A stretch of DNA of 64,000 bases from Parasedimentitalea huanghaiensis (GCF_009753675.1 NZ_WQLV01000017.1:1-64000); one strand, 5' to 3'; counted from the stretch's first letter, positions 10,007-19,806 are shown. The notes: generated from the sequence alone by a model not told the origin. Made by a program: numbers and translations.

Positions 10007-10186
10007 GGATTACATGGGGCAGTTATACGGCCGAGCCTTTGCATTGTTGCTGGAGTTTCCACGGCACAAACGACGATTTTTACCAATATGCCGCAGGTTG
10101 AGGGCTGCCAATACCGCATCACTGCACGGGATATTAAGTTTCATGTGGTCTAGCTCAGGAAACCTATTCCAAAGAGGATCCTGGAA

Positions 10187-12586
10187 ATGACCATTAAAGC
10201 AAAGAAGTTACCTCGACGCTTTTCGCTTACGAATCTGAAAACTAAGTCCAAAGTTATTTCGGTGGCTCTATTTCCTTTGATCTTGATCGCTGCCGTTGGG
10301 GTCATCACGATGATCAACCTGGCACGGATGGAAGAATCTTCGCGTCTGGTTGACCACACTCAGATTGTTCTGGGGGAGTCGCGGTCCATCATTGCCTCGG
10401 CAGTTGATATGGAAACCGGCCTGCGTGGATATCTTCTTGCTGGGAAAGACGCGTTTTTGGATCCCTACAATAGTGGGCAAGCCCAGGCTTATGAAACATT
10501 GGCCAGCTTGCGGGAAACGGTGAGTGATAATCCTCGTCAGGTTACTCGGCTGGAGGAAGCCGAGGCAGCCCTAAGAGGCTGGCAAACTGAGGTGGCAGAA
10601 CAGGCAATCGCACTGCGTCGTGATATCGGTGATGCACTGACAATGAACGACATGGCCGCCGAAGTTAAGCAAGCCAAGGGTAAGGTGTTCTTTGATGATT
10701 TCAGGATCCGGATCACCAGCTTTATCGAGGCGGAACAGGCATTGCTGGCAACACGGAAAGAAAAAATAGATGGCATCATCAATAGCCCGTTTATTAACGC
10801 TGTTGCTATTTCCGAAGGTCTTGAGCGGGTCGAGCATACATACTCTGTGATCGAGACGGCAAAAGATGTCTTGGCTGCTGCAGTGGACATGGAAACCGGG
10901 ATGCGTGGGTTCCTGCTGTCCGGTGATGAAGCTTTCTTGACTCCATATACTGCTGGCATTGCCCGGATGGAAAAACTGGTGGGCGAACTTGCTGAAACAG
11001 TAAGCGACAACCCGGAACAGGTTCAGCGCATAACAGGCGCGGGTGAGCTTATTTCCGAATGGCGCAGCACAGTTGTAGAACCTACACTCGACATGCGCCG
11101 CGAAATTGGCGATGCGCAGACCATGGATGATATGGCGGATCTGGTGGCTGAGGGACGCGGTAAAACATACTTTGATGGGTTCCGCGGAATCATGGCTGAT
11201 TTCCAAGCCGAAGAGCAGGGATTGATGGACACCCGCCGCGCTGCAAGCGAGCAGACATCTGCGACAACCAAGACGTTAATCCCGAGCGCTATTGCCGTGG
11301 CGATCGTTATTGGCGCCATGCTGGCATTGGTCATCGGTTCAAGCATTGCCAAGGCGATCAAGAACATCACTGTGTCCATGCGTGGTCTGGCTGACGGCAA
11401 CAATGCCGTTGAAATTAAGGGGCAAAGCCGCGGCGACGAAGTTGGCGAAATGGCCCGCGCACTCGAAGTGTTCCGCGATTCACTGGTTGAAATGCAGGAA
11501 GCAGAGCAGAGGAAGGCCGAGGGCCGTGACGCAGAACTGGGGCAAATGGTCAAAGAACTCAGCAATCGCTTGTCGCTGCTGTCTCAGGGCAAACTGACCG
11601 TACAAATTCAAGAGAACTTCCCTGAAGGCTATGAACAGCTCCGTGAGGACTTCAACACAACCGTCTCTAACTTGCACGGCATCGTGGAACAGGTTGTTGA
11701 AACCTCTGGCAGCATTCGCAGTGGTGCGGATGAGATCAGCCATGCCTCTGATGATCTGTCGCAGCGTACAGAAAGCCAGGCCGCAACACTCGAGCAAACA
11801 GCCGCCGCATTGGATGAGCTGACAGCATCTGTGAAATCAGCAGCTGAGGGCGCCCGTCATGTTGAAACGACTATGGGGGATGCCGGCACCGAGGCAGAGC
11901 GCAGCGGCGAAGTTGTGCAAAATGCTGTGGCTGCGATGACCGAGATTGAAAACTCTTCGCGTCATATTTCTCAGATTATCTCGGTGATTGATGACATCGC
12001 TTTCCAGACCAACCTTTTGGCCCTGAATGCCGGGGTAGAGGCTGCGCGGGCTGGTGAAGCTGGTCGTGGGTTTGCGGTGGTCGCCAGCGAAGTTCGCGCT
12101 CTGGCGCAACGTTCTTCGGATGCCGCGATGGAGATCAAGACGTTGATTGATGATAGTTCTAAACAGGTGGATCGGGGCGTTGAACTGGTCGGTAATGCTG
12201 GTTCGGCCTTAGGCAGCATAGTTACGCAGGTTGGTCACATCACCACGCTGGTGTCTGAAATCGCCGAAGGCGCATCGGAGCAGTCTACGGGTCTCAATGA
12301 GATCAACATCGGCATGACACAGCTGGATCAGGTGACACAGCAAAATGCGGCCATGGTAGAAGAGGCAACCGCAGCGGGACACTTATTGAAATCCGATGCG
12401 ACCAAGCTTGCCCAGTTGATGGAACACTTTGAAACTTCTGGGCATAGTACTGCAAACACCAGCCCGGTCGCAGCAATGCCATCCGCGCATGGGACTGGTG
12501 GCATGGATGACGATTGGTCCATGGATGCCGGACCTGAAGCAGCCGCAACAGGCACCGAAGGCAAAGCCGTTTGGCAGGATTTCTGA
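10187..12586 (+). CDS. Methyl-accepting chemotaxis protein with two CHASE3-like sensor repeats (MCP 1)
   Basis: A 799-residue transmembrane chemoreceptor. TM1 is at about 24-47; the periplasmic part holds two related CHASE3-like units, each opening with DMETG(L/M)RG(Y/F)LL and containing DAF or EAFL(D/T)PY; TM2 is near 362-385, followed by HAMP ([16 protein letters not shown]). The cytoplasmic hairpin is standard for MCPs, with the tip around [20 protein letters not shown]. The protein ends in VWQDF, resembling the xWxxF pentapeptide that tethers CheR in other receptors. It should signal through CheA/CheW, which are not in this window. The ligand is unknown. A close paralogue lies at 29189-31591. 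Confidence 0.93.
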   Translation: MTIKAKKLPRRFSLTNLKTKSKVISVALFPLILIAAVGVITMINLARMEESSRLVDHTQIVLGESRSIIASAVDMETGLRGYLLAGKDAFLDPYNSGQAQAYETLASLRETVSDNPRQVTRLEEAEAALRGWQTEVAEQAIALRRDIGDALTMNDMAAEVKQAKGKVFFDDFRIRITSFIEAEQALLATRKEKIDGIINSPFINAVAISEGLERVEHTYSVIETAKDVLAAAVDMETGMRGFLLSGDEAFLTPYTAGIARMEKLVGELAETVSDNPEQVQRITGAGELISEWRSTVVEPTLDMRREIGDAQTMDDMADLVAEGRGKTYFDGFRGIMADFQAEEQGLMDTRRAASEQTSATTKTLIPSAIAVAIVIGAMLALVIGSSIAKAIKNITVSMRGLADGNNAVEIKGQSRGDEVGEMARALEVFRDSLVEMQEAEQRKAEGRDAELGQMVKELSNRLSLLSQGKLTVQIQENFPEGYEQLREDFNTTVSNLHGIVEQVVETSGSIRSGADEISHASDDLSQRTESQAATLEQTAAALDELTASVKSAAEGARHVETTMGDAGTEAERSGEVVQNAVAAMTEIENSSRHISQIISVIDDIAFQTNLLALNAGVEAARAGEAGRGFAVVASEVRALAQRSSDAAMEIKTLIDDSSKQVDRGVELVGNAGSALGSIVTQVGHITTLVSEIAEGASEQSTGLNEINIGMTQLDQVTQQNAAMVEEATAAGHLLKSDATKLAQLMEHFETSGHSTANTSPVAAMPSAHGTGGMDDDWSMDAGPEAAATGTEGKAVWQDF

Positions 12587-12594
12587 TCTTACTA

Positions 12595-12621
12595 TGGTGG
12601 CCCCTGAATTTGGGGCCACCA
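12595..12621 (+). terminator. Hairpin after MCP 1
   Basis: TGGTGGCCCC, a 7-base loop and GGGGCCACCA form a perfect 10-bp stem eight bases after the MCP stop. No T tail follows, so termination may be weak or factor-assisted. Confidence 0.55.
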
Positions 12622-12690
12622 GCCCAACGGGGCTGATATCCCTCAACGCGACCTCTCGCCCTATGCGGTGACCTGAGGTATGACGTTGGC

Positions 12691-13311
12691 ATGTCACACA
12701 TTGAATCGCTTTTCGCCACCCGCCTGTACCGCGCCGCCCTGTCTGAACACGGGGTCAAGATTGACGCAGATGAATTGGAAAACTCCTGCATTGTCATCGC
12801 CAATGATGACGAGGCCGGTCAGGACTGGTGTGAGGAAAACGCCTATCCCGGCTATACCTCTTATGCTTCGCTGACCGATCTGCCCTGGCGCTTTCCGATC
12901 TTTGCTGATCTTGTCAAGGTGCTGGATTTACACGTGGCTGAATTTGCCAAGGACTTGCAGTTTGATCTCGATGGCCGCGCGCTGGTGCTCGAGGATCTGT
13001 GGATCAATATCCTGCCCGAGGGCGGCATGCACGCCAGCCACATCCACCCCCATTCAGTGATCAGCGGCACCACATATGTTGCGATGCCCGAGGGTACCAG
13101 CGCGCTGAAACTGGAAGATCCCCGGTCCGCGATGATGATGGCGTCCCCCATCCGCACCAAAGACGCCCGCCGCGAGCTGCAGCCGTTTATCTATATGAAG
13201 CCGGATGTGGGCGATGTGCTGCTCTGGGAAAGCTGGCTGCGCCATGAGGTGCCAATGAACATGTCCGAAGATGATCGCATCTCGGTCAGCTTCAATTATC
13301 GGTGGGAGTGA
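12691..13311 (+). CDS. TIGR02466-type protein, putative 2-oxoglutarate/Fe(II) oxygenase
   Basis: 206 residues matching the family often annotated as TIGR02466, a putative 2OG-Fe(II) oxygenase with a double-stranded beta-helix core. The region MHASHIHPHSVISGTTYV supplies the likely proximal metal ligands, WLRHEVPMN the distal His, and RISVSFNYRW the Arg expected to bind 2-oxoglutarate. No signal peptide, so cytoplasmic. Substrate unknown. GC content is like the core genes, unlike the toxin-antitoxin pair downstream. The assignment to the oxygenase fold is family knowledge; activity is inference. Confidence 0.75.
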   Translation: MSHIESLFATRLYRAALSEHGVKIDADELENSCIVIANDDEAGQDWCEENAYPGYTSYASLTDLPWRFPIFADLVKVLDLHVAEFAKDLQFDLDGRALVLEDLWINILPEGGMHASHIHPHSVISGTTYVAMPEGTSALKLEDPRSAMMMASPIRTKDARRELQPFIYMKPDVGDVLLWESWLRHEVPMNMSEDDRISVSFNYRWE

Positions 13312-13322
13312 GCGCCGTCTTG

Positions 13323-13430
13323 GAAATGATCCGGGGGATCATTTCAGGCGCGAACGGGCGGAGCCCAAAGCCGGTCCGCATTGCGGCAATCGTTCCGGGG
13401 GAACGATTGAGGGGCGAACGGTCGGAGACC
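13323..13430 (+). repeat. Tandem two-hairpin repeat element (two copies)
   Basis: Copy 1 (13323-13366) has GAAATGATCC, GGG, GGATCATTTC, then AGGCGCGAAC and a small hairpin GGGC-GGA-GCCC. Copy 2 (13387-13430) has CAATCGTTCC, GGG, GGAACGATTG, then AGGGGCGAAC and GGTC-GGA-GACC. Both big stems are perfect 10-bp palindromes around a GGG loop but differ in sequence, and the small stem changes compensate too (G-C to T-A). This is the pattern of a structure-conserved, REP-like element. It sits after the oxygenase gene, where it may also act on the transcript end. Confidence 0.75.
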
Positions 13431-13531
13431 ACGCTGTCTATGTATTGATCCCGTCGGTCGATCTAATCGCAAATGTGCAGTTTGTCCCAAGTATGCCTTG
13501 GATCAACGGTATACAGAATGAGTAGATTTAG

Positions 13532-13560
13532 TTGTGAATAGGTTGTGAACACCCTATGTA
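13532..13560 (+). promoter_or_regulatory. Probable promoter of the Panacea pair
   Basis: TTGTGA at 13532-13537, 17 bases and TATGTA at 13555-13560. The element GTTGTGAA is repeated directly at 13531 and 13542. Confidence 0.6.
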
Positions 13561-13579
13561 AATAGTTGCTAGACTATTT
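13560..13579 (+). promoter_or_regulatory. Inverted repeat at the promoter of the Panacea pair (putative operator)
   Basis: AAATAGT, TGCTAG, ACTATTT: 7-bp arms separated by six bases, starting at the last base of the -10 element and covering the predicted start of transcription. Its placement suits autoregulation, which is common in toxin-antitoxin operons; binding is inferred. Confidence 0.55.
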
Positions 13580-13607
13580 TTGAGCTGCGAACAAAAGGGG
13601 GCAAAAA

Positions 13608-14063
13608 ATGTATGACGCACGTCAAGTGGCAAACTGGTTTGTCCGTAAAGCGGCTCTCGAAGGTCGGCAACTGTCAATTATGTCGCTATTAAAGCTAACA
13701 TACATTGCTCACGGCTGGCATCTAGAGATGCGAAAAGCACCTTTGTTTGGAAATCGTATCGAAGCGTGGCAGCGTGGACCGGTTATTCCAGATGTGTACC
13801 ATGCCTTTCGTGGGCAGGGAGTGCAGATCTCTCAAGTCGCAGGAAGTGCTGCGTTTGATGCAGGCGTGAACTCTTTCGACGAAGATTTTCTTCAACAAAT
13901 CTATTCTATTTATGGTCATATGGACGCGTTTAAACTTTCTGACATCACACATGAATCCGGAGGACCTTGGGAAAAGGCTTCTCGGAGGGGGCACTATGCC
14001 CTAATGTTCGACGATGAAATCAGAGAGCACTATGAAGGTAAGCGCTCAACTGCGAGTACTTGA
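13608..14063 (+). CDS. Panacea-domain (DUF4065/SocA-like) antitoxin candidate
   Basis: A 151-residue protein consisting almost entirely of a Panacea domain, the family containing the ClpXP adaptor/antitoxin SocA and the PanA antitoxins. Diagnostic parts are ANWFVRKAALEGRQLSIMSLL, shortened here to the core LKLTYIAHGWHL, followed by EAWQRGPVIPDVYHAFRGQG and LSDITHESGGPWEKA. ATG preceded by AAGGGGG at 13595-13601. The downstream gene overlaps its stop (TGATG). Panacea proteins neutralise a wide range of unrelated toxins encoded next door, so the neighbour is the candidate toxin. AT-rich compared with flanking ribosomal genes. Confidence 0.85.
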   Translation: MYDARQVANWFVRKAALEGRQLSIMSLLKLTYIAHGWHLEMRKAPLFGNRIEAWQRGPVIPDVYHAFRGQGVQISQVAGSAAFDAGVNSFDEDFLQQIYSIYGHMDAFKLSDITHESGGPWEKASRRGHYALMFDDEIREHYEGKRSTAST

Positions 14064-14500
14064 TGGCAATTGACGAACAGGCGCCTAATCGGCCCAGTAA
14101 CACAGATCAAATAGATTACCTTGTAAACCGGCTCTCGGAGCTCGAGGATAAGGTCGATGCACGCGAGGCAAGTCTAGAAGATCAACTTCGCACGCTTCAA
14201 ATTCGTGAAGCAGAGCAGAGAATTCAGATCAAGCAACTCGTTCTAGTGATTAGCGTGTCTGTCTTGGTTGTGATGACATATCTAATTTTACACGCGATGC
14301 ATAAAGTGATGATGGGCCCCGTTTTGACCGTGCCGCGAATTTATGCAATGTCACTTATTTTGGCTCCCGTGGCTTCGATTACCACAATCACAGTCGCTCT
14401 TTTGGTTGGATCTTTCCGTCGTTTCAAGCCAAGTGACTCGGATGCGTTGGTAGGAATGGCGACAGAGGCGGCCAAAGCTGGAGCTGGGCAAAGTGGTTAG
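14063..14500 (+). CDS. Small coiled-coil protein with two membrane helices, candidate toxin paired with the Panacea protein
   Basis: About 145 residues, no recognised family. Residues ~16-55 are charged and heptad-like (LVNRLSELEDKVDAREASLE), predicting a coiled coil. Two hydrophobic segments follow (LVLVISVSVLVVMTYLIL and LILAPVASITTITVALLVG) separated by a short loop, so the protein should sit in the inner membrane. The ATG at 14063 overlaps the stop of the Panacea gene; a TTG at 14060 would add one residue. Membrane-active partners are known for Panacea antitoxins, which makes a membrane toxin plausible, but nothing in the sequence proves toxicity. Confidence 0.65.
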   Translation: MAIDEQAPNRPSNTDQIDYLVNRLSELEDKVDAREASLEDQLRTLQIREAEQRIQIKQLVLVISVSVLVVMTYLILHAMHKVMMGPVLTVPRIYAMSLILAPVASITTITVALLVGSFRRFKPSDSDALVGMATEAAKAGAGQSG

Positions 14501-14515
14501 CACCAATCTTCCCTC

Positions 14516-14544
14516 TTGCCCCCACCCCCACACTCCCCTATAGG
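14516..14544 (+). promoter_or_regulatory. Probable promoter of the rpmC block
   Basis: TTGCCC at 14516-14521, 17 bases and TATAGG at 14539-14544, about 137 bases upstream of rpmC. The best-formed member of the TTGnnn-N17-TATAGn set in this window. The leader contains a small hairpin CTGCA-TTTCGG-TGCAG. Confidence 0.72.
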
Positions 14545-14681
14545 GACCCATCGCTAACCCCTATTCCTATCGGAATCAGGGCAAGGTGATTCTTTTCTGC
14601 ATTTCGGTGCAGGTGACATAACCCACCAGGTGCGAGGTTACCCAACAGGGGCCTTCTGGTGCTTTGGAAAGGACTTAGGCT

Positions 14682-14882
14682 ATGAACGCCAAGGATCTTC
14701 GCGAAAAATCCGCGGATGAACTCCGCGATGAACTCGCAAACCTGAAGAAAGAAAGCTTTAACCTGCGCTTTCAACAGGCCACCGGTCAGCTGGAAAACAC
14801 ATCAGGCATCAAAGCGGCTCGCCGTAACGCTGCCCGCGTGAAGACCATTTTGAACCAAAAAGCTGCAGCAGCAGCTGAATAA
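14682..14882 (+). CDS. rpmC: 50S ribosomal protein L29
   Basis: L29, a two-helix protein beside L23 at the tunnel exit. [20 protein letters not shown] and [20 protein letters not shown] are typical. 66 residues. It opens the third ribosomal block and has its own promoter-like sequence because it is cut off from rplP by inserted genes. 11 bases from rpsQ. Confidence 0.98.
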   Translation: MNAKDLREKSADELRDELANLKKESFNLRFQQATGQLENTSGIKAARRNAARVKTILNQKAAAAAE

Positions 14883-14893
14883 GGAGCGACACG

Positions 14894-15124
14894 ATGCCCA
14901 AACGTATTCTCACTGGCACCGTGACCAGCGACGCCAACGCCCAGACCGTAACTGTCTCGGTTGAACGCCGCTTCACGCACCCTGTTCTGAAGAAAACCAT
15001 CCGTAAGTCCAAAAAATACCGGGCCCACGATGAAAAGAACGTTTTCAAAGTAGGTGATTCAGTTCGCATCATCGAATGCGCACCTAGGTCGAAAACGAAA
15101 CGCTGGGAAGTTCTGGAAGCTTAA
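14894..15124 (+). CDS. rpsQ: 30S ribosomal protein S17
   Basis: S17, a primary 16S rRNA binder with an OB fold. [19 protein letters not shown] and [20 protein letters not shown] are characteristic; the protein is 76 residues. A 99-base gap to rplN follows with a long hairpin but no terminator-like T tract. Confidence 0.98.
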   Translation: MPKRILTGTVTSDANAQTVTVSVERRFTHPVLKKTIRKSKKYRAHDEKNVFKVGDSVRIIECAPRSKTKRWEVLEA

Positions 15125-15223
15125 GAGCCTTTAGAACCCTTAACCGACAGACATCCCAGTTTGTCGAAACCCTGGGAACGCCATGGCACGCATCGCCAGT
15201 TTCCATAGGTCGGGAGAAACCAA
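15125..15223 (+). other. Structured gap between rpsQ and rplN
   Basis: Contains TCCCAG, GTTT, GTCG, AAAC and CTGGGA in order (around 15150-15174), which fold into a two-part hairpin. In E. coli this point is the boundary between the S10 and spc operons, and spc control involves S8 binding near rplE. Whether this structure has a regulatory role is unknown. Confidence 0.4.
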
Positions 15224-15592
15224 ATGATCCAGATGCAAACTAACCTGGATGTTGCTGATAACTCAGGCGCTCGCCGAGTCCAGTGCATCAAGGTTCTGGG
15301 TGGTTCTAAGCGTAAGTACGCTTCCGTAGGCGACGTTATTGTCGTTTCGGTTAAAGAAGCCATCCCACGTGGTCGCGTTAAAAAGGGTGATGTCCGCAAG
15401 GCCGTCGTCGTTCGCACCGCCAAAGAAGTTCGCCGCGCAGACGGTACTGCTATTCGTTTTGATAGCAACGCTGCTGTGATCCTGAACAACGCCAATGAGC
15501 CTGTAGGTACTCGTATCTTTGGCCCAGTTGTTCGTGAGCTGCGTGCCAAGAACTTTATGAAAATCATCTCGCTTGCTCCGGAGGTGCTGTAA
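15224..15592 (+). CDS. rplN: 50S ribosomal protein L14
   Basis: L14 forms intersubunit bridges and is the docking site of Rsf[21 protein letters not shown] at the start and the conserved [13 protein letters not shown] near the end identify it. 122 residues. Two bases from rplX. Confidence 0.98.
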   Translation: MIQMQTNLDVADNSGARRVQCIKVLGGSKRKYASVGDVIVVSVKEAIPRGRVKKGDVRKAVVVRTAKEVRRADGTAIRFDSNAAVILNNANEPVGTRIFGPVVRELRAKNFMKIISLAPEVL

Positions 15593-15594
15593 CA

Positions 15595-15906
15595 ATGGCT
15601 GCTAAACTCCGTAAAGGTGACAAAGTCATCGTGCTGGCCGGCAAAGACAAAGGCAAAGAAGGCGTTATCGCCTCCGTTGACCCGTCTGCTGGTAAGGCTG
15701 TTGTTGAAGGTGTGAACATGGCGATCCGCCACACACGTCAGACACAGACTGAACAGGGTGGCCGTCTGCCCAAAGCACTGCCGATCCAGCTGTCAAACCT
15801 GGCATTCCTGGACGCAAATGGCAAAGCAACTCGCGTTGGCTTCCGTATCGAAGGCGACAAGAAAGTGCGTTTTGCAAAAACTACAGGGGACGTGATCGAT
15901 GCTTGA
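15595..15906 (+). CDS. rplX: 50S ribosomal protein L24
   Basis: L24 initiates 50S assembly. The KOW motif [16 protein letters not shown] is clear near the N-terminus. 103 residues. The stop lies eight bases inside the rplE gene, implying coupling. Confidence 0.98.
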   Translation: MAAKLRKGDKVIVLAGKDKGKEGVIASVDPSAGKAVVEGVNMAIRHTRQTQTEQGGRLPKALPIQLSNLAFLDANGKATRVGFRIEGDKKVRFAKTTGDVIDA

Positions 15907-16462
15907 TAACGCTGCTTACACCCCACGCCTGAAGACCTTCTACAAAGAGAGCGTTCGCGCCACTCTGAAAGAAGAATTCGGCTACAAGAACGAAATGATG
16001 ATCCCTAAGCTGGATAAGATCGTTCTGAACATTGGTTGTGGCCGTGCCGCAGTCCGTGACAGCAAGAAGGCAAAGTCGGCTCAGGCTGATCTGACCCTGA
16101 TTTCTGGCCAGAAAGCTCTGACCACCGTCGCCAAGACTTCCATTGCTGGCTTCCGCGTTCGCGAAGGCATGCCAATGGGCGCCAAGGTGACACTGCGCGG
16201 CGACCGGATGTATGACTTCCTGGATCGTCTGATCACCATCGCAATGCCTCGTATCCGCGATTTCCGCGGCGTATCTGGCAAATCTTTCGACGGTCGTGGC
16301 AACTACGCCATGGGCCTGAAAGAGCACCTCGTGTTCCCAGAAATCGATTTTGATAAAATCGACGAAAACTGGGGCATGGATATTGTGATCGCTACGACCG
16401 CTTCGAATGACGCGGAAGCCAAGGCGCTGTTGAAAGCTCTCAACATGCCCTTCAATTCGTAA
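15899..16462 (+). CDS. rplE: 50S ribosomal protein L5
   Basis: L5 binds 5S rRNA in the central protuberance. [36 protein letters not shown] and [20 protein letters not shown] are typical. 187 residues. Starts inside the end of rplX. Confidence 0.98.
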   Translation: MLDNAAYTPRLKTFYKESVRATLKEEFGYKNEMMIPKLDKIVLNIGCGRAAVRDSKKAKSAQADLTLISGQKALTTVAKTSIAGFRVREGMPMGAKVTLRGDRMYDFLDRLITIAMPRIRDFRGVSGKSFDGRGNYAMGLKEHLVFPEIDFDKIDENWGMDIVIATTASNDAEAKALLKALNMPFNS

Positions 16463-16480
16463 GCGCGGGAAGGAATAGAC

Positions 16481-16786
16481 ATGGCTAAAAAAGCAATGAT
16501 CGAACGCGAAAAGAAGCGGGAACGTCTGGTAGCAAAATATGCTGCGAAACGCGCCGAGCTGAAAGAGATCGCGAGTGACCAGTCCAAGCCTATGGAAGAG
16601 CGCTTTGCTGCGCGTCTGAAATTGGCAAAATTGCCGCGCAATAGCTCGGCTACACGTTTGCACAACCGTTGCCAGCTGACCGGCCGTCCTCACGCTTACT
16701 ACCGTAAGCTGAAGGTAAGCCGGATCGCGCTGCGGGACCTTGGCTCTTCGGGCCAGATCCCCGGCATGGTGAAGTCGAGCTGGTAA
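16481..16786 (+). CDS. rpsN: 30S ribosomal protein S14 (zinc-free type)
   Basis: S14 of the 30S head. The C-terminal region [19 protein letters not shown] and [19 protein letters not shown] is diagnostic. At 101 residues and without the CxxC pairs it is the long, zinc-independent form usual in alphaproteobacteria. 13 bases from rpsH. Confidence 0.98.
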   Translation: MAKKAMIEREKKRERLVAKYAAKRAELKEIASDQSKPMEERFAARLKLAKLPRNSSATRLHNRCQLTGRPHAYYRKLKVSRIALRDLGSSGQIPGMVKSSW

Positions 16787-16799
16787 GGGAGAGACAGAT

Positions 16800-17192
16800 A
16801 TGAACGATCCTATCGCAGATATGCTCACCCGGATCCGTAACTCCTCGTTGCGCGGCAAATCCACAGTCTCGACCCCAGCTTCCAAGCTGCGGGCCTGGGT
16901 TCTGGACGTGCTGACTGACGAAGGTTACATCCGTGGCTACGAAGCATCCACTGGTGCAGATGGCCACCCGGCTATCGAAATCAGCCTGAAGTACTACGAT
17001 GGCGAACCTGTCATTCGCGAGCTGAAGCGGGTTTCAAAACCTGGTCGTCGCGTTTACATGGGCGTCAATGACATTCCATCCGTCCGTCAGGGTCTGGGTG
17101 TGTCGATTGTCTCCACTCCTCGGGGTGTGATGTCGGACGCAAAAGCACGTGCAGCCAATGTTGGCGGCGAAGTGCTCTGCACCGTCTTCTAA
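16800..17192 (+). CDS. rpsH: 30S ribosomal protein S8
   Basis: S8, a primary 16S binder and in E. coli the repressor of the spc operon. [20 protein letters not shown] at the start and [20 protein letters not shown] near the C-terminus are typical. 130 residues, followed by AAGGAGG just before rplF. Confidence 0.98.
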   Translation: MNDPIADMLTRIRNSSLRGKSTVSTPASKLRAWVLDVLTDEGYIRGYEASTGADGHPAIEISLKYYDGEPVIRELKRVSKPGRRVYMGVNDIPSVRQGLGVSIVSTPRGVMSDAKARAANVGGEVLCTVF

Positions 17193-17204
17193 GGAGGTCA
17201 ATCA

Positions 17205-17738
17205 ATGTCTCGTATTGGTAAAAAACCGGTTACGCTGCCTGCAGGTGTTACTGCATCGGTGTCCGGTCAGACCATCGAAGTTAAGGGCCCGAAAGGGACT
17301 CGTAGCTTCAAAGCCACTGATGATGTGACTCTCTCGGTCGAAGATAACGTTGTCTCTATCACGCCACGCGGCATGTCCAAACGGGCACGTCAGCAGTGGG
17401 GCATGTCCCGCACCATGGTTGCCAATCTGGTAACTGGGGTCACCACCGGCTTCAAAAAAGAGCTGGAGATCCAGGGTGTTGGTTACCGGGCACAGATGCA
17501 GGGCAATACCCTGAAGCTGAACCTGGGCCTGTCGCACGATGTGGAATACGTAGCACCTGAGGGTGTCACTGTTACCTCCCCTAAGCCAACCATCATCTTT
17601 GTCGAAGGCATTGATGACCAGGCTGTAGGTCAGGTCGCGGCGAACATCCGTGCATGGCGCAAGCCCGAGCCCTACAAGGGCAAAGGTATTCGCTACAAGG
17701 GTGAATTCGTCTTCCGCAAAGAAGGCAAGAAGAAGTAA
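17205..17738 (+). CDS. rplF: 50S ribosomal protein L6
   Basis: L6 lies near the sarcin-ricin loop. [15 protein letters not shown] at the start and the RNA-binding C-terminal segment [17 protein letters not shown] are conserved. 177 residues. 11 bases to rplR. Confidence 0.98.
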   Translation: MSRIGKKPVTLPAGVTASVSGQTIEVKGPKGTRSFKATDDVTLSVEDNVVSITPRGMSKRARQQWGMSRTMVANLVTGVTTGFKKELEIQGVGYRAQMQGNTLKLNLGLSHDVEYVAPEGVTVTSPKPTIIFVEGIDDQAVGQVAANIRAWRKPEPYKGKGIRYKGEFVFRKEGKKK

Positions 17739-17749
17739 GGACCAGCACA

Positions 17750-18109
17750 ATGGCAAACAGCAAAAGAACCCTGTTTCTGAAGCGCCGCTTGCGCGTCCGG
17801 AACAAACTGCGCCGCGTGAACGCTGGACGTCTTCGTCTTTCCGTTCACCGTTCGAACAAGAACATCAGCGTTCAGCTGATCGACGACGTTCGTGGCGTTA
17901 CAATGGCTTCTGCCTCGACCCTGGAAAAAGATCTGGGTTTCGTCGGCAAGAACAACATCGAAGCAGCTACCAAAGTGGGCGCGGTTATCGCCGAGCGTGC
18001 TAAGAAAGCTGGTGTTGAAGAAGCATATTTCGATCGCGGTGGTTTCCTGTTCCACGGTAAAGTGAAGGCCCTGGCCGACGCTGCCCGTGAAGGTGGCCTC
18101 AAGATCTAA
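17750..18109 (+). CDS. rplR: 50S ribosomal protein L18
   Basis: L18 binds 5S rRNA with L5. [35 protein letters not shown] and [20 protein letters not shown] identify it. 119 residues. A 110-base gap separates it from rpsE, with a small hairpin GGCGC-ATA-GCGCC near 18190; a weak promoter (TTCACT, 18 bases, CATAGC) is possible there but unconvincing. Confidence 0.98.
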   Translation: MANSKRTLFLKRRLRVRNKLRRVNAGRLRLSVHRSNKNISVQLIDDVRGVTMASASTLEKDLGFVGKNNIEAATKVGAVIAERAKKAGVEEAYFDRGGFLFHGKVKALADAAREGGLKI

Positions 18110-18219
18110 TCAATGCGGGCGGTGCCTTGGTGCCGCCCCGATGATCCGGGGGCGCTCAGCGATGGGCGTTCACTAGGATTGGATATTAGGCGCATAGCGC
18201 CGGATGAAAGGAATGCCTC

Positions 18220-18795
18220 ATGGCAAGAGAAGATAACCGCCGCGGCGGACGTCGTGATCGCGACGAGACTCCAGAATTTGCAGATCGCTTGGTTGCGATC
18301 AACCGTGTGTCCAAAACTGTAAAAGGCGGTAAGCGCTTTGGTTTTGCTGCACTGGTAGTTGTAGGCGACCAAAAAGGCCGCGTTGGTTTCGGTAAAGGTA
18401 AAGCGAAAGAGGTCCCTGAGGCCATTCGTAAAGCCACCGAGCAGGCCAAGCGTCAGATGATCCGCGTTCAGCTGCGTGAAGGTCGGACACTGCACCACGA
18501 CATGGAAGGCCGTCACGGCGCCGGTAAAGTGGTTATGCGGACTGCACCTGAAGGTACTGGTATCATCGCCGGTGGTCCAATGCGTGCCGTTTTCGAAATG
18601 CTTGGCGTCAAAGACGTTGTTTCGAAGTCGATTGGTTCGCAGAACCCTTACAACATGATCCGTGCAACCATGGATGGCCTCCGCAAAGAGTCCAGCCCAC
18701 GTTCGGTTGCTCAGCGTCGTGGTAAGAAAGTTGCCGACATCCTGCCTAAGCGGGACGAAGCACCAGCAGCGGCACCTGCCGACGCTGAAGCTTAA
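18220..18795 (+). CDS. rpsE: 30S ribosomal protein S5
   Basis: S5, important for translational accuracy. [20 protein letters not shown] and [17 protein letters not shown] are the conserved N-terminal region, with a C-terminal extension rich in Ala and Pro as in other alphaproteobacteria. 191 residues. 12 bases from rpmD. Confidence 0.98.
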   Translation: MAREDNRRGGRRDRDETPEFADRLVAINRVSKTVKGGKRFGFAALVVVGDQKGRVGFGKGKAKEVPEAIRKATEQAKRQMIRVQLREGRTLHHDMEGRHGAGKVVMRTAPEGTGIIAGGPMRAVFEMLGVKDVVSKSIGSQNPYNMIRATMDGLRKESSPRSVAQRRGKKVADILPKRDEAPAAAPADAEA

Positions 18796-18807
18796 GGAGA
18801 TCGGAAG

Positions 18808-18996
18808 ATGGCTAAAACTATCGTTGTAAAGCAGATCGGTTCTCCGATCCGTCGTCCCGCCAAACAGCGTGCTACGCTGGTTGGTCTGGGTCTGAACAAG
18901 ATGCACAAGACTCGCGAGCTGGAAGACACTCCTTCGGTTCGCGGCATGGTGAACAAGATTTCACACATGGTCGAGATCATCGAAGAAAAAGGCTAA
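18808..18996 (+). CDS. rpmD: 50S ribosomal protein L30
   Basis: L30, a small 50S protein. [20 protein letters not shown] and [19 protein letters not shown] are diagnostic; 62 residues. It ends the third block. The usual next gene rplO is more than 4 kb away. Confidence 0.98.
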   Translation: MAKTIVVKQIGSPIRRPAKQRATLVGLGLNKMHKTRELEDTPSVRGMVNKISHMVEIIEEKG

Positions 18997-19018
18997 GTCC
19001 TTTTCCTTGAAGACATCG

Positions 19019-19051
19019 AAAACGCCTCCGGTTCTGCCGGGGGCGTTTTTG
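19019..19051 (+). terminator. Intrinsic terminator after rpmD
   Basis: AACGCC, T, CCGG, TTCTG, CCGG, G, GGCGTT then T run: a 10-bp stem with one opposed mismatch. Confidence 0.88.
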
Positions 19052-19139
19052 TTTGGAAGTTGGCTGTGTAGATAAGAATAAGCTGACAGGGTTTCCCGTT
19101 ACAGGTACTTACAGGGAATTCACTTCAGGGAATTTACAC

Positions 19140-19748
19140 ATGCCCACCATCGAATATTTCTACTCTGCCCATTCCGCCTATGCCTATCTGGGGGGGCAAA
19201 AGTTGGCTCAAATCTGCGCGGATTATGGTTGCACACTGCTACACCGGCCGATTTACCTAAGCCCCGTCATCGAGGCCGCAGGATCACAACCCTTTGCTGC
19301 GCGTACCAAGGCCCACGCCGACTATTTCTTTGGCCGCGAAATTGAACGCTGGGCAGAATACCGGGGTGTTGATATGATCGACTACCGTCCCACTCATCAT
19401 GACAATCCGCTGACACTGTCAAATGGTCTGATCATCGCAGCCGCCGAAGCCGGGGCACCGGTGGACCTACTGTCCTATGCAATACTCAAGGCGCATTGGG
19501 TGAAGGATGCCGATATTGCAGATGCGGCAACTCTGGCGGGACTGGTCACTGACCTGGGTTTGGATGCAGATAGCTTGCTGACCGCAGCGTTGTCTGCCCC
19601 AATTCAAGCCCTGCATGAGCAATATACCCAAGAGGCTATGACCCACAGCGTCTTTGGCTCACCCACCTATGTTCTGGACGGTGACATGTTCTATGGGCAG
19701 GACCGGTTGGAGTTGATCGAACACGCGCTGTCGAAAAGATCGGCTTGA
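19140..19748 (+). CDS. 2-hydroxychromene-2-carboxylate isomerase family protein
   Basis: A 202-residue DsbA-like thioredoxin-fold protein of the HCCA isomerase / kappa-class GST family, which uses glutathione as cofactor. The active Ser is in YFYSAHSAYAYLGG (Ser12), and the C-terminal FGSPTYVLDGDMFYGQDRLE is a family signature. The start at 19140 (MPTIEYF) is chosen because the residues upstream are not conserved and AGGGA lies nearby. In naphthalene degraders such enzymes act in ring cleavage, but no catabolic genes are near, so a glutathione-linked role on another substrate is as likely. Confidence 0.85.
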   Translation: MPTIEYFYSAHSAYAYLGGQKLAQICADYGCTLLHRPIYLSPVIEAAGSQPFAARTKAHADYFFGREIERWAEYRGVDMIDYRPTHHDNPLTLSNGLIIAAAEAGAPVDLLSYAILKAHWVKDADIADAATLAGLVTDLGLDADSLLTAALSAPIQALHEQYTQEAMTHSVFGSPTYVLDGDMFYGQDRLELIEHALSKRSA

Positions 19749-19806
19749 CGGAACAGGGCAGGGGTGCTCTCTATTTAACCAAATCATTAAATAGATGGAG
19801 TGCCCA

